This document shows positions 11,495 through 23,770 of a stretch of 64,000 nt of DNA, piece after piece; position 1 is the stretch's first letter, and each line of letters opens with the position of its first letter. Made by a program: the position numbers and the translations under genes. The stretch covers positions 12,232,095 to 12,296,094 of the forward strand of contig CM039509.1 in NCBI GenBank assembly GCA_022432975.1. Reading direction: 5' to 3'. Source of the stretch: Begonia masoniana (taxonomy: Eukaryota > Streptophyta > Magnoliopsida > Cucurbitales > Begoniaceae). Under the pieces are notes generated by a model. The model had not been told where the DNA came from. It did no database searches and saw only the letters and a list, made by a program, of their open reading frames with translations.

Positions 11495-13538
11495 TGTAAC
11501 ACCCGGTTTCAATATAAATCAAAATAAGTTATTAAACGGAGGTATATAATCTTATGGTTTAAAATTGAGTGAAATGTTGATTAGGTTATTAAGTGACTAG
11601 GCAGGGGCAAGATGGTAATTGCGAATTTATATTGTGGATAACGTATTTAAGGAAAGGTTTAGTGAGGTTTAGCCGCCACTATTTTATTACTCTTACCTCT
11701 CAGCTTGGCGGACATCCTCTAGGCGATTCCCCTCTGATTTTCCCCAACCAAGGTGAGTTTTGATTAAATTACTTGCTGTTCTAGTGCTTAGGTAGCTGAA
11801 GGATTGCAATGTATGTGTTTTCGAAAGGCTGCGAGTGAGAGATTTGGGTTTGGGGTTTATTGATGTATCGGGAATGTTTAATCAGTAGAGCCCCAAACCG
11901 GCTTCCTTAGACTTCAGGGTAGTTAGATAAAGTCTAGTGGAGATCTAATCTATAATCTGTCGATGGTTCTAGGTGAGCAGATTTCTGGAGTAGCCTATAG
12001 CCGAGCGATTTCCAGGAGACCAGGTAAGTAAAGTATTGTGTGTGCCCTCGGGCCTACATCACAAAACAGTAGGTTTTTGCATGTTTGAGTATTTTCTGTA
12101 TGTCATGCATCATAAATTTGAAAGAAAACGAAAATGAATTTTCATGTATCATGTGAGAGGCAAGTTCAGATTGACGAGCATTGGCGGTTAAGGGAACTAA
12201 TCCACCCCTTAACTAATGAAGAGGATTCATAACATTGGGAGAACTGATCCCACTCCCAAGGGAATTGAGGGATCTGAACAGTTATTAAGGGACCTCATCC
12301 GCCCCTTAATTAATGAAGAGGATGTAGACATTGGGAGAACTGATCCCACTCCCAAGGGAATCATGGGATCTGATCAGTAAACAAACGAAGTACAACCGAG
12401 ATGAGAAAGTAGAAACTGCATATTTAGGATTTTGTTTCAGCATATCATTTCATTATTGCTTTACTTACTTATCATTAGGCTAATAGATGAGTTTTGTGAT
12501 GTAGGTGTTGAGGATACCACAGGTGAATTTCCTGAGTACACAGATGATTAGGTGTGGTTGGAGGAGCACATCCATGTCTCGGCTTGGTAAACTGATGAGG
12601 CGGGCTAACTGGTGTCAGCAGGTGTTGAGGTTTAGTTGATAATGATCTAGTCTGAGTAGGTCGAGTTTTCATGACAGTAGAGATTTTAGCATTTCGAATA
12701 CAATTTGAATATTATTGATTCTAGTAACCTGTTGAGTTTTAAGTGTTGGTTTTACTGGATTTGATTAATGAAATGGTTTGAATCGTTTTTGAAAGGTCTT
12801 GGAGAGGCAAAAAAATTTCTTTCTGTAGTTAGAGTTCTGTCTGTCTTCTATCGGAATGTGATTTTAATAAAGCTATCAGATGATGTCGAGTGTTTTAGTC
12901 GTCCGGTTATGTCGAGCTTTTGCTCGTCAGATGATAAGGGTTAAGTCATTCGGATGAGGAGATCATCCGGCTGACGTCACCGGTAGATATAGAGAAAAGT
13001 CGTTCTGATGAGGAGATCATCCGGCTGACATCACCGGTGGATGTCCCTGTTAGACTGACCGGATGACCAGATTTATATTTTGTCGTTTAGTGACCGGTGG
13101 ATGTCCCTGTTAGACTGACCGGATGACCAAGTTTTATGTTTTGTCGTTTAGTGACCGGTGGATGTCCCTGTTAGACTGACCGGATGACCAAATTTTATGT
13201 TTTGTCGTTTAGCGACCGGATGAAGTCTTCAAATAGCCTTCCCCCTTCGTTGACCTTGTTCAGCGGACGACGAGTTTGACTTTTCCAACCTTCAAAGTAT
13301 TTTCACGGGTTAAACCTTTGCTTCTTAATCGATTGTTTCTCAACATTTCCAACGTTTTTTTTATATGGTTTTTGGTTAATTTTATTTTTGTTTAAACGAT
13401 TTCCGCTGCAAGTTTACATGTTTTATCAAATGTCCAAATTTTGAATTTTTGTACGAAGTTTTAAATTTGGTCCAAGTTTTCTTAGTAATATTCGGGTTAT
13501 GAGTAACAAACCGGGTTCAGTAAACTCGGGGTGTTACA
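11495..13538 (+). mobile_element. Solo LTR in the copy 1 integrase
   Basis: It runs from TGTAACACCCGG to CGGGGTGTTACA (2044 bases) and is flanked by CTTGG at 11490-11494 and 13539-13543. Copy 2 has the uninterrupted site at 20536-20545. It is related to the copy 1 and 2 LTRs: GTATTTAAGG promoter block, CAG/GTAAGT at 12023/12024, GGGCCTACA, two AACTGATCCCACTCCC repeats, acceptor GATGTAG ending 12504, then about three 61-base minisatellite units (ACCGGTGGATGTCCCTG) at 13030-13215. Its hairpin is TTATC/GCTAA with one mismatch. Confidence 0.95.
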
Positions 13539-13543
13539 CTTGG

Positions 13544-14218
13544 AGTAAGTATTTACCATTGGTTGAGTTCTCTTATAATAATAGTTTTCAAGCAACAATA
13601 GGCATGGCACCATACGAGGCATTATATGGACGAAAGTGCAGATCTCCATTATATTGGGATGAGGTTGGAGAAGCACAACTGATTGGTCTTGACATTGCGC
13701 AGCAGACAGTGGAAAAGATTGCTCTTATCCGACAAAGAATCTTAACAGCTCAAAGCCGGCAGAAAAGCTATGCAGACAAAAGGCGAAGAGAACTGGAATT
13801 TGATGAAGTTTTTCTTAAGGTGTCACCTTTCAAAGGAGTTGTGAGATTTGGGAAAAGAGGCAAGTTGAACCCCAGATATATTGGACCTTTCCAAATCGTG
13901 AAGAGGATTGGGAAGTCAGCATACCAACTTCAGTTACCAGCCTCTCTAGAGGGAATTCATAATGTGTTTCATGTTTCCATGCTAAAGAAGTGTGTTAGAG
14001 ATCCTTCACAGATGGTGGAACAGCAGAGCATCGAAGTTTTTCCTACTCTTACTTATGTGGAGAAACCAGTAAAAATCTTAGATTATGCAGTAAAGGTATT
14101 ACGCAACAAAGAAGTTCCACTGGTAAAAGTCTTATGGCATAACCAGAACATTGAGGAGACAACCTGGGAGCGCCAGCAGGACATGATGGGCCAATATCCA
14201 GAACTATTCAGGTACTGA
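13544..14218 (+). pseudogene. Copy 1 integrase C-terminus and chromodomain
   Basis: This continues the integrase after the solo LTR (SKYLPLVEFSYNNSFQATIG). The C-terminal integrase motif VFHVSMLKKC is followed by a chromodomain-like segment (VKILDYAVKVLRNKEVPLVK, then VLWHNQNIEETTWE, ending YPELF), which in chromoviruses is thought to guide insertion to marked chromatin. Compared with copy 2 it lacks nine bases (VGN) near 13805. The stop is followed by the polypurine tract AAGGAGGGTAGA (14241-14252) and the 3' LTR. Confidence 0.9.
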
Positions 14219-14253
14219 ATTTTGAGGACAAAATTCTTTTAAGGAGGGTAGAT

Positions 14254-14370
14254 TGTAGCACTCGGTTCCGTTGAACCAAAATTTAATTCATTATTTATGA
14301 TGTACTTTTATTGAAGGGTTGGGGGAGTTATTGATTAGGTTAATAAATGTTCAGGCGAGGGCATGATGGT
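14254..14370 (+). repeat. 3' LTR of copy 1, first 117 bases
   Basis: It starts TGTAGCACTCGG and matches 5355-5470 with about three differences. It is cut at ATGGT (14366-14370), the left target-site duplication of copy 2. The rest of this LTR is at 26499-28492. Confidence 0.93.
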
Positions 14371-14896
14371 TGTAGCACCCGGTTCCATTGAACCAAAATT
14401 TAATTTATTATTAATGATGTACCTTTATAGAAGGGTTGGGGGAGTTATTGATTAGGTTAATAAATGATCAGGCGAGGGCATGATGGTAATTAGAATTTTA
14501 CATAGTGAATAACCTATTTAAGGAAAAGTTCAGTGAGAAAAGCTGCCACTATCCCCAATTTCCCTCTTTCGGTTTTCAGCTCGAACAGTAGAACTCTCTG
14601 GGTGATTCTCTCGCCCGATTCTCCTTCAACCTAGGTAAGTCTTGTTTTCTTGCATTTTAGCGATTAGTTTACTGAGAGAATACAATGTGAATATTTTGAG
14701 GTTTCTGTGATTGAGGGTGGGTTCAGGTTCTTGGTGATAAATGGGAATGCACGGGTAGCAGAGTTTCAAATCGATTTCCTCAAACATATTATTGATTTTT
14801 GGTAAGGTTTAGTAAGAGTTGGATTAATGTACTGTCATGACCTTAGGTGAGCGAGCTTCTGGAGTAGTTGTAACCGAGCATTTCCAGGAGAGCCAG

Positions 14897-15382
14897 GTAA
14901 GTAAAGTATGCATGTGCCTTCGGGCCTACATAACAAAACAGTAGGGTTATGCATCTTGTGAATGATTTTGTATGTCATGCATCATGTTTTTGAAAGATTA
15001 CGAAAATGAATTTCCATGTAAGAATGGTAAGGTATGAACTGAATGTGACAGACAAACTATTAAGGGATATAATCCGCCCCTTAATCGAAGAGAGCATGTA
15101 TGACATTGGGAGAATTGATCCCACTTCCAAGGGAACCAAGGGATCAGATCAGCTATTAAGGGAATTCATCCACCCCTTAATCGAGTAGAGGATGTATGAC
15201 ATTAGGAGAATTGATCCCACTCCCAAGGGAACCAAGGGATCAGATCAGTTTATGAACGTATGTGTATGCAACTGAGATGAGAAAGTAGAAATTGCATGTT
15301 TAGGAATTTATGTTTCAGCAATGCATTTCATTACTGCTTTACTTACTTAGTATTAGGCTAATAGATGAGTTTTGTGATGTAG
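14897..15382 (+). promoter_or_regulatory. Intron-like module of the LTR (best example)
   Basis: A consensus 5' splice site CAG/GTAAGT (14894-14902) is followed by CTTCGGGCCTACATAAC, a CCTAC/GTAGG hairpin and CATGCATCATG. Two short tandem repeats come next, then a pyrimidine-containing stretch, a TTAGT-ATTAG-GCTAA hairpin and the acceptor-like GATGTAG ending at 15382. Twelve LTR copies in this window have the donor-like half and eleven keep both halves, with 387 to 1149 bases between donor and acceptor. Splicing is inferred, not shown. Confidence 0.5.
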
Positions 15383-16020
15383 GTGTTGAGGATACTGCAG
15401 GTGAATTACCTGAGTTTACTGACGAATAGATGGGGTTGGAGGAGCACTACCCTGTCTCGAACTGGTTTACTGATGAGGCGGGTTAACTGATGTCTATTGG
15501 TGTGAAAGTTTAGTTGACGGTGTTTCAATTTAAGTATGTTGAGTTTTCATGACAGTAGTGACTTCTATGTTTTGAATACGATTTCGAAATTTTCCTGTTA
15601 ATAGTATTCTGTGGGAATTTGATGTTGACACTCACTGGATTTTTAGTAATGTAATGGTTTGAAATGTTTTTGAATGGTTTCAGTGAAGTGAGTAGATTCT
15701 TTTCTGAAGGCTGAGTTGTTGTTCTGTTGTCTATCGGAAGATGTCTTTAGTGGAAGTCATCGGATGATATAGAACGAAATATGTCGTTTAGTGATCGGTA
15801 TATGTAGCCTGTTTCATCGGAAGATGTTGTTTTGTTCACTATCGGTAGATGAAGACTATCGGTAGATGTCGGGTTATAGTCATGTGTCAATCGGAAGATA
15901 TAAGTAGAGAATTTGTCGTTTAGTGATCGGCGTATGCAGTTTACTCAATCGGAAGGTGTAGGTTTAAGTCTATCAAATGATGTCTCAGTAGACTCATCGG
16001 CAGATGCGTGCTGACATCAT

Positions 16021-16240
16021 CGGAAGATGTAGAGGACATTTTGTCGTTTAGTGACCGGTGGATGTCGTGTATAAATCTACCAGATGATGTAGAAAGTCTT
16101 TTGTCGTTTAGTGACCGGTGGATGTCGTGTGTAAATCTATCGGATGATGTAGAAAGTCTTTTGTCGTTTAGTGTCCGGTGGATGTCGGGTGTGAATCTAC
16201 CGGATGATGTAGAGAATACTTTGTCGTTTTGCCACCGGAT
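16021..16240 (+). repeat. 60-base minisatellite of copy 2 5' LTR
   Basis: About 3.5 units of a 60-base repeat (CGGATGATGTAGAAAGTCTT, TTGTCGTTTAGTGACCGGTG, GATGTCGTGTGTAAATCTAC) are stacked in register. The same array is at 22911-23130 in the 3' LTR. It aligns with the expanded 60-base array at 51761-53008. Confidence 0.85.
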
Positions 16241-16588
16241 GATGTCTTCCATTTTCTGCTTCAGCCCCTTTTTGTTGACCTTGTTTAGCGGGCGATGCGT
16301 TTGACTTTTGAATCTTAAGAATTATTTTCTTTTTACGATTTAAACTTTTATTCCTTCTCGACCGATTATTCCTTAATTTTCCAACTGATTATTCAAGCAT
16401 TGTTCAATAGTTTTATTTAACTCTGTTTTTACTCAAATGATTTCCGCTGCAAGTTCTTAAATGTTGAGGTTTTAGAAAATATTAAATTACGACCTTCGAG
16501 CAAAATTTCAACTTTGAACCAGAGTTTCTGGGTCATGCGCAAGTTTTGTGTAACAAACCGGGTTCTGAAGACTCGGGGCATTACAGTG

Positions 16589-16600
16589 TGGTATCAGAGA
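16589..16600 (+). other. Primer-binding site, initiator-Met type, copy 2
   Basis: TGGTATCAGAGA begins three bases after the 5' LTR, matching the initiator tRNA-Met complement at all but the last base. Confidence 0.85.
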
Positions 16601-16704
16601 TATTCAGTTAAACCGTTCAAAAGATTACTCATCAGTGCCAATCGTCGCATGGAAGTACTCCAACAACTGTAAGTGTTTATGTTAGCCCCAGTAATTAGAT
16701 ATTT

Positions 16705-18453
16705 ATGAACATAGTTAACCTTGTACAGGAAGTCAGTTTAATGGCCAGACGCCCAGGAAGACCTAGGATACCGATAGAAATGCCAAACTTGAGGAGTGAG
16801 GAGGAACCTAGTGTTATTAGACAACTGACAGATTTGGTACGTCAGCAAACAGACTTAGTACGTCAGCAGTCCGATCAGTTAGGAGTGTTGCTGAACCGAG
16901 AGGTACAAGGGAGTGCCAACTCAGGTTCTATCAATGAGCATTCAGGAGACCGATTCCGAAGACTTCAGCCGCCCACATTTGATGGAAAGTCATCCAATCC
17001 GATTGTCGCTGAGGAGTGGTTTAGAAAAATTGAGAGTATGTTCAGGTGTGCCAATGTTGGTGAAGGAGACAAAGTCATGTTGGCCACATTCCATTTTGCT
17101 GGTGATGCTCAACTTTGGTGGGAGACAATCGAGACCACCACCGATGTCTTAGCGATGTCTTGGTCGCAGTTCAAGGACACCTTCTATAAGAAATATTTTA
17201 ATAGCACACTCCAGGCAGCAAAGAAGGTAGAGTTTTTGAACTTGAAGCAGACAAGGTCTGTGGCTGAGTACGTTAGACAATTTGAGTCCCTGTCCAAATT
17301 CGCTGGACACTTTATTCACCGAAATGAAGATAAGGTGTTTCAATTCATGAATGGACTGAAACCAGAAATGTACAGAGGGGTCAAGTTTTCGGGTTATAAA
17401 GGTTTGCCCTTCAGTGATGTTGTGTCCACAGCATTGGAGGTGGAAGAAGCTGAATCGAAATGTGCTGGACTAAAGGAAACCCCGAGAAAGTTTGTTCAAC
17501 CACCGCCGCAGAGAGGAGTGAAGAGGTCCCATGAAAGCCACCACAGCCACGGGATAGGAAAGAAGGTACCAGATACCAAGACGTCTCCTCAGTGCCCAAA
17601 GTGTTCGAAGAATCATCAGGGTGAGTGTAGATTTGAATCGGGTAAGTGCTTCAACTGTGAAGAGGTTGGGCACTTGTACAAGGATTGCCCAAAGCCCCGG
17701 ATCGTTCGATGTTTCCATTGCAACAAGGTTGGCCATGTCAACAGAGACTGCCCAGCTTTGAAGGGTGGCCCTGTCAAGATTAAGCCAAGAATATTTTCCA
17801 TGATGGAGTTAGGTGATGAGGACCAGCCTGCTGTAGTGTCAGGTACTATATTGATAAACTCTGTACCTGCTTTTACTTTGATAGATTCGGGTGCAACGCA
17901 TTCTTTTATAGCCTCTGCATTTGCTGATAAGTTAGACGTACGGTTTACTCCTTCTGAGCATGTGTTTAACGTAGCATTACCTTCTGGTGAGCACATGAAC
18001 TCTAGTCAAATAATGCCTGATAGTGTGGTGTTAGTAGGGAACATGAATTTGCCTGCTGATCTCATTGTTATGGACATAATGGGATTTGATGTGATCCTGG
18101 GAATGGATTGGTTGTTTAAGAATTATGCCACAATAGATTGTAGAACTGGAATTGTTAGTTTTCAACCCCCTAGTGGTTTAAACCATACCTTCCAAGCCCT
18201 GAAGAAGAGTAAGGAAATGACTGTAATGACTTCTGTTAGTTGTAGACCCTCCCCTTGCAGAGAGTATTTGTGCTTTTTGGCCAGTGTTTTAGACACACAA
18301 CTAGTAAAAAAATTAGGCCCCAAAAATGTTCTAGTTGTCCAAGATTTTTCAGAAGTATTTCTAGATGACCTTCCTGGCTTGCCACCAGATAGGAAAATTG
18401 AATTTGTGGTAGATGTTTACCCCGGCGCTGAGCCTGTATCTAAGAATCCATAA
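16705..18453 (+). pseudogene. Chromovirus copy 2 gag-protease part of gag-pol
   Basis: The frame opens at 16705 and is uninterrupted through gag, both CCHC knuckles ([28 protein letters not shown]) and the protease LIDSGATHSF with its catalytic Asp intact. It ends at a TAA at 18451-18453 just before RT; copy 1 reads Tyr-Lys there. An ATG at 16741 (MARRPGRPRI) could be the true start, since the basic peptide begins there. The product could in principle be a gag-protease polypeptide if expressed. Confidence 0.9.
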
Positions 18454-21225
18454 AGACTAGCACCAACGGAACTTAAAGAATTGAAGAAACAATTAGAGGA
18501 TTTGTTGGAGAAGGGGTTCATACGCCCTAGCTTTTCACCATGGGGTGCACCTGTCTTTTTTGTCAAAAAAAAGGATGGATCAATGCGTATGTGCATAGAC
18601 TATAGAGAATTGAATAAGCTAACTATCAAGAACAAGTATCCACTGCCGAGGATTGATGATTTATTTGATCAGCTTAAGGGTGCAAGAGTTTTCTCTAAAA
18701 TTGACCTTAGGTTCGGTTATTACCAGTTGAAGGTTAAATCTGAAGATATCCCAAAGACTACCTTTCGCACAAGGTATGGACATTATGAGTTTTTGGTTAT
18801 GTCTTTTGGTTTGACAAATGCGCCAGCAGCCTTCATGGATCTTATGAATAGGGTGTTTCGCGAGTATTTAGACAAGTTTGTCATTGTATTCATTGACGAC
18901 ATCCTAATCTATTCTAGAACTAAGGATGAGCATGCAGGACACCTAAACTTGGTGTTAGGATTGCTGAGGCGGCACCAACTTTATGCCAAATTTTCTAAGT
19001 GTGAGTTTTGGTTGGACAGAGTTCACTTTCTTGGTCATGTGATCTCTCGAGATGGGATATCTGTTGATCCAGCCAAGGTTCAAGCAGTTAAGGAATGGCC
19101 CCAACCAAAGAATGCTACGGATATCAGGAGTTTTCTTGGATTAGCAGGATATTATAGGAAATTCATCGAGGGATTTTCAAAGATTGTCACACCCCTTACT
19201 ATGTTAACAAGGAAAAATGTGAAGTATATTTGGACTGATAAATGTGAATCCAGTTTTCAGACCTTGAAACAGAAACTAACCAATGCTCTAATATTGACTC
19301 TTCCTGTCGAAAATGGTAAATTCAGTATTTATTGTGATGCTTCCAAGGTTGGACTTGGTTGTGTTTTGATGCAAGATGGAAAGGTTATAGCTTATGCTTC
19401 TAGGCAGTTAAAAGTACACGAAAAGAATTACCCCACACATGACTTAGAATTAGCTGCTGTGGTTTTTGCATTAAAGATTTGGAGGCACTACCTGTATGGA
19501 CAAACCTGTGAGATATTTTCGGATCATAAAAGTCTGAAATACATTTTTACGCAAAAGGAACTGAATATGAGGAAACGTAGGTGGTTAGAGTTTGTCAAAG
19601 ATTATGATTTTGAGATTAAGTACCACCCTGGCAAGGCGAATGTGGTGGCGGATGCTTTGAGTAGAGTGACTCCTTCAGTCTCTGCATTAATTCTAGAAAT
19701 ACCGATAGCTTTAGAGACAGAATACCGAAGATTTAACCTGGAAGCTGTGTCTAGTGTGTCAGTCATGCTTTCGGCCATATCTTTGACGCCAACTATTTTG
19801 GAGAGAATAAAGGAAGTTCAAATGAATGACACCGAATGCAATAAGTATAGGTTGTGCATAGATTCTACTGACAAGTCGGATTTCAACTGCTCAGCTGATG
19901 GAATTCTCAATTTTCGAAATAGGTGGTTTGTTCCGGCGGATACCGAACTTAGAAAAGAAATCCTATCTGAGGCACATTCCTCCAGACTTTCTGTTCATCC
20001 TGGAGGTACGAAAATGTACAGAGATCTCAAGCAACATTATTAGTGGCCAGGTATGAAGAGAAGTGTGGCGGAGTACGTGGAGTCATGTCTGGTCTGCCAG
20101 CAAGTCAAAGCTGAACACTAGAGGCCTGCTGGAACATTGCAACCTTTACCAGTTCCCGAATGGAAATAGGAACAAATAACTATGGATTTTGTTATAGGAT
20201 TACCTAGAACAGCAAAAGGACACGATGCAATTTGGGTAATAGTTGATCGTTTAACCAAATCAGCTCACTTTCTGCCAATGAAGATAACATACTCGATGGA
20301 TCAATTGGCCGAGTTGTATGTGCACGAAGTTGTTAGACTGCATGGAGTTCCAAGCACAATAGTTTCAGACCGAGACTCCAGATTTACATCTAAGTTTTAG
20401 AAAAGTTTGTACAAGGCTATGGGAACACAGCTTAGTTTTAGCACAGCCTTTCATCCTCAAACTGATGGACAATCCGAGAGAACTATCCAAACGTTGGAGG
20501 ATATGCTTCGTGCATGTGTACTGGAATTTCAAGATTCTTGGAGTAAGTATTTACCATTGGTTGAATTCTCTTATAATAACAGTTTTCAAGCAACAATAGG
20601 CATGGCGCCTTACGAGGCATTATATGGACGAAAGTGCAGATCTCCGTTATATTGGGATGAAGTTGGGGAAGCACAATTGATTGGTCCTGATATTGTGCAG
20701 CAGACAGTGGAGAAGATTGCTCTTATCCGACAAAGAATCTTAACAGCTCAAAGCCGGCAGAAAAGCTATGCAGACAAAAGACGAAGAGAATTAGAATATG
20801 ATGTTGGTAATGAAGTTTTCCTTAAAGTGTCACCTTTCAAAAGAGTTGTGAGATTGGGGAAAAGAGGCAAGTTGAACCCCAGATATATTGGACCTTTCCA
20901 AATCGTGAAGAGGATTGGAAAGTCAGCATATCAACTTCAGTTACCAGCCTCTCTGGAGGGAATTCATAATGTGTTTCATGTTTCCATGTTAAAGAAATGT
21001 GCTAGAGATCCTTCGCAGATGGTGGAACAGCAGAGTGTCGAAGTTCTTCCTACTCTTACTTATGAAGAGAAACCAGTAAAAATCTTAGACTATGCAGTAA
21101 AGGTATTACGTAACAAAGAAGTTCCACTGGTAAAAGTCTTATGGCATAACCAGAACATTGAGGATACAACTTGGGAGCGCCAGCAGGACATGATGGACCA
21201 ATATCCAGAACTATTCAGGTACTAA
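18454..21225 (+). pseudogene. Chromovirus copy 2 RT, RNase H, integrase, chromodomain
   Basis: It continues the same frame. RT has [12 protein letters not shown] and the [10 protein letters not shown] catalytic motif, with LRFGYYQL where copy 1 has LRSGYYQL. RNase H has [13 protein letters not shown] and integrase has [15 protein letters not shown]. The remaining stops are at 20041, 20119, 20167 and 20398, all TAG; copy 1 suggests Trp or Gln codons, so all four fit C-to-T or G-to-A transitions. The chromodomain-like end (VKILDYAVKVLRNKEVPL to YPELF) is intact. A polypurine tract AAGGAGGGTAGA precedes the 3' LTR. Confidence 0.92.
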
Positions 21226-21259
21226 ATTTTGAGGACAAAATTCTTTTAAGGAGGGTAGA

Positions 21260-23466
21260 TGTAGCACCCAGTTCCATTGAACCAAAATTTAATTTATTAT
21301 TAATGATGTACCTTTATAGAAGGGTTGGGGGAGTTATTGATTAGGTTAATAAATGATCAGGGGAGGGCATGATGGTAATTAGAATTTTACATAGTGGATA
21401 ACCTATTTAAGGAAAAGTTCAGTGAGAGTAGCTGCCACTATTCCCAATTTCCCTCTTTCGGTTTTCAGCTCGAACAGTAGAACTCTCTAGGCGATTCTCT
21501 CGCCCGATTCTCCTTCAACCTAGGTAAGTCTTGTTTTCTTGCATTTTAGCGATTAGTTTACTGGGAGAATACAATGTGAATATTTTGAGGTTTCTGTGAT
21601 TGAGGGTGGGTTCAGGTTCTTGGTGATAAATGGGAATGCACGGGTAGTAGAGTTTCAAATCGATTTCCTCAAACATATTATTGATTTTTGGTAAGGTTTA
21701 GTAAGAGTTGGATTAATGTACTGTCATGACCTTAGGTGAGCGAGCTTCTGGAGTAGTTGTAACCGAGCATTTCCAGGAGAGCCAGGTAAGTAAAGTATGC
21801 ATATGCCTTCGGGCCTACATAACAAAACAGTAGGGTTATGCATCTTGTGAATGATTTTGTATGTCATGCATCATGTTTTTGAAAGATTACGAAAATGAAT
21901 TTCCATGTAAGAATGGTAAGGTATGAACTGAATGTGACAGACAAACTATTAAGGGATATAATCCGCCCCTTAATCGAAGAGAGCATGTATGACATTGGGA
22001 GAATTGATCCCACTCCCAAGAGAACCAAGGGATCAGATCAGCTATTAAGGGAATTCATCCACCCCTTAATCGAGTAGAGGATGTATGACATTGGGAGAAT
22101 TGATCCCACTCCCAAGGGAACCAAGGGATCAGATCAGTTTATGAACGTATGTGTATGCAACTGAGATGAGAAAGTAGAAATTGCATGTTTAGGAATTTAT
22201 GTTTCAGCAATGCATTTCATTTCTGCTTTACTTACTTAGCATTAGGCTAATAGATGAGTTTTGTGATGTAGGTGTTGAGGATACTGCAGGTGAATTCCCT
22301 GAGTTTACTGACGAATAGATGGGGTTGGAGGAGCACTACCCTGTCTCGAACTGGTTTACTGATGAGGCGGGTTAACTGATGTCTATTGGTGTGAAAGTTT
22401 AGTTGACGGTGTTTCAATTTAAGTATGTTGAGTTTTCATGACAGTAGTGATTTCTATGTTTTGAATACGATTTCGAGATTTTCCTGTTAATAGTATTCTG
22501 TGGGAATTTGATGTTGACACTCACTAGGATTTTTAGTAATGTAATGGTTTGAAATGTTTTTGAATGGTTTCAGTAAAGTGAGTAGATTCTTTTCTGAAGG
22601 CTGAGTTGTTGTTCTGTTGTCTATCAGAAGATGTCTTCAGTGGAAGTCATCGGATGATATAGAACGAAATATGTCATTTAGTGATCGGTATATGTAGCCT
22701 GTTTCATTGGAAGATGTTGTTTTGTTCACTATCGGTAGATGAAGACTATCGGTAGATGTCGGGTTATAGTCATGTGTCAATCGGAAGATATAAGTAGAGA
22801 GTTTGTCGTTTAGTGATCGGCGTATGCAGTTTACTCAATCGGAAGGTGTAGGTTTAAGTCTATCGAATGATGTCTCAGTAAACTCATCGGCAGATTCGTG
22901 CTGACGTCATCAGAAGATGTAGAGGGCATTTTGTCATTTAGTGACCGGTGGATGTCGTGTGTAAATCTACCGGATGATGTAGAAAGTCTTTTGTCGTTTA
23001 GTGACCGGTGGATGTCGTGTGTAAATCTACCGGATGATGTAGAAAGTCTTTTGTCGTTTAGTGACCGGTGGATGTCGGGTGTGAATCTACCAGATGATGT
23101 AGAGAATACTTTGTCGTTTTGCCACCGGATGATGTCTTCCATTTTCTACTTCAGCCCCTTTTTGTTGACCTTGTTCAGCGGGCGATGCGTTTGACTTTTT
23201 AATCTTAAGAAGTATTTTCTTTTTACGATTTAAACTTTTATTCCTTCTCGACCGATTATTCCTTAATTTTCCAACTGATTATTCAAGCATTGTTCAATAG
23301 TTTTATTTAACTCTATTTTTACTCAAATGATTTCCGCTGCAAGTTCTTAAATGTTGAGGTTTTAGAAAATATTAAATTACGACCTTCGAGCAAAATTTCA
23401 AATTTGAACCAGAGTTTCCGGGTCATGCGCAAGTTTCGTGTAACAAATTGGGTTCTGAAGACTCGG
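21260..23466 (+). repeat. 3' LTR of copy 2, main part
   Basis: It starts TGTAGCACCCAG and is interrupted nine bases before its end by the solo LTR at 23467. The last nine bases, GGCGTTACA, are at 26485-26493 after the duplicated CTCGG. The intron-like module spans 21786-22271 with a perfect TTAGC/GCTAA stem. Confidence 0.94.
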
Positions 23467-23716
23467 TGTAACACCCGGGATTTTTTTTAAAAGGAAAAAT
23501 TGGAAAGAAATTAAAAGTATAATAAGATAGTTGTTTTTATTAATTTAAAAGAAATAGCAAAAAGAAGGGAAAGTAATTAAAAGTGACTTAAACGGTTTAT
23601 TAATTGGAGAACTTAAGCCGGGTACGGGATGAAAGTCAATTTAAGAAAATTTATAATTTAAGAACGGGATTTAACGGAAAGTTTGAAGGGAAAAAAGGTA
23701 ACGTTAATTATTAATG

Positions 23717-23718
<2 letters not shown>

Positions 23719-23769
<51 letters not shown>

Positions 23770-23770
23770 T
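23719..23770 (+). repeat. (ATT)n microsatellite
   Basis: About 17 uninterrupted ATT units lie near the start of the solo LTR. A shorter AAT run is at the equivalent place (near 55690-55710) of the inverted relative. Confidence 0.95.

Larger units (their letters stand above)
14371..16585 (+). repeat. 5' LTR of chromovirus copy 2
   Basis: It starts TGTAGCACCCGG and ends GGGGCATTACA. The TATA-like CTATTTAAGG is near 14516. Two repeats with ATTGATCCCACTYCCAAGGG and CACCCCTTAATCGA lie at 15057-15250. It differs from the 3' LTR at roughly 2 percent of positions in the first 550 bases, by eye. Confidence 0.93.

Noticed and set aside
16008..16304. 98-codon frame with WMSCVNLPDDVESLLSFSDR repeats, also at 22898-23194
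   Set aside because: It lies in the LTR minisatellite of chromovirus copy 2 and recurs in both LTRs only because they are duplicates.
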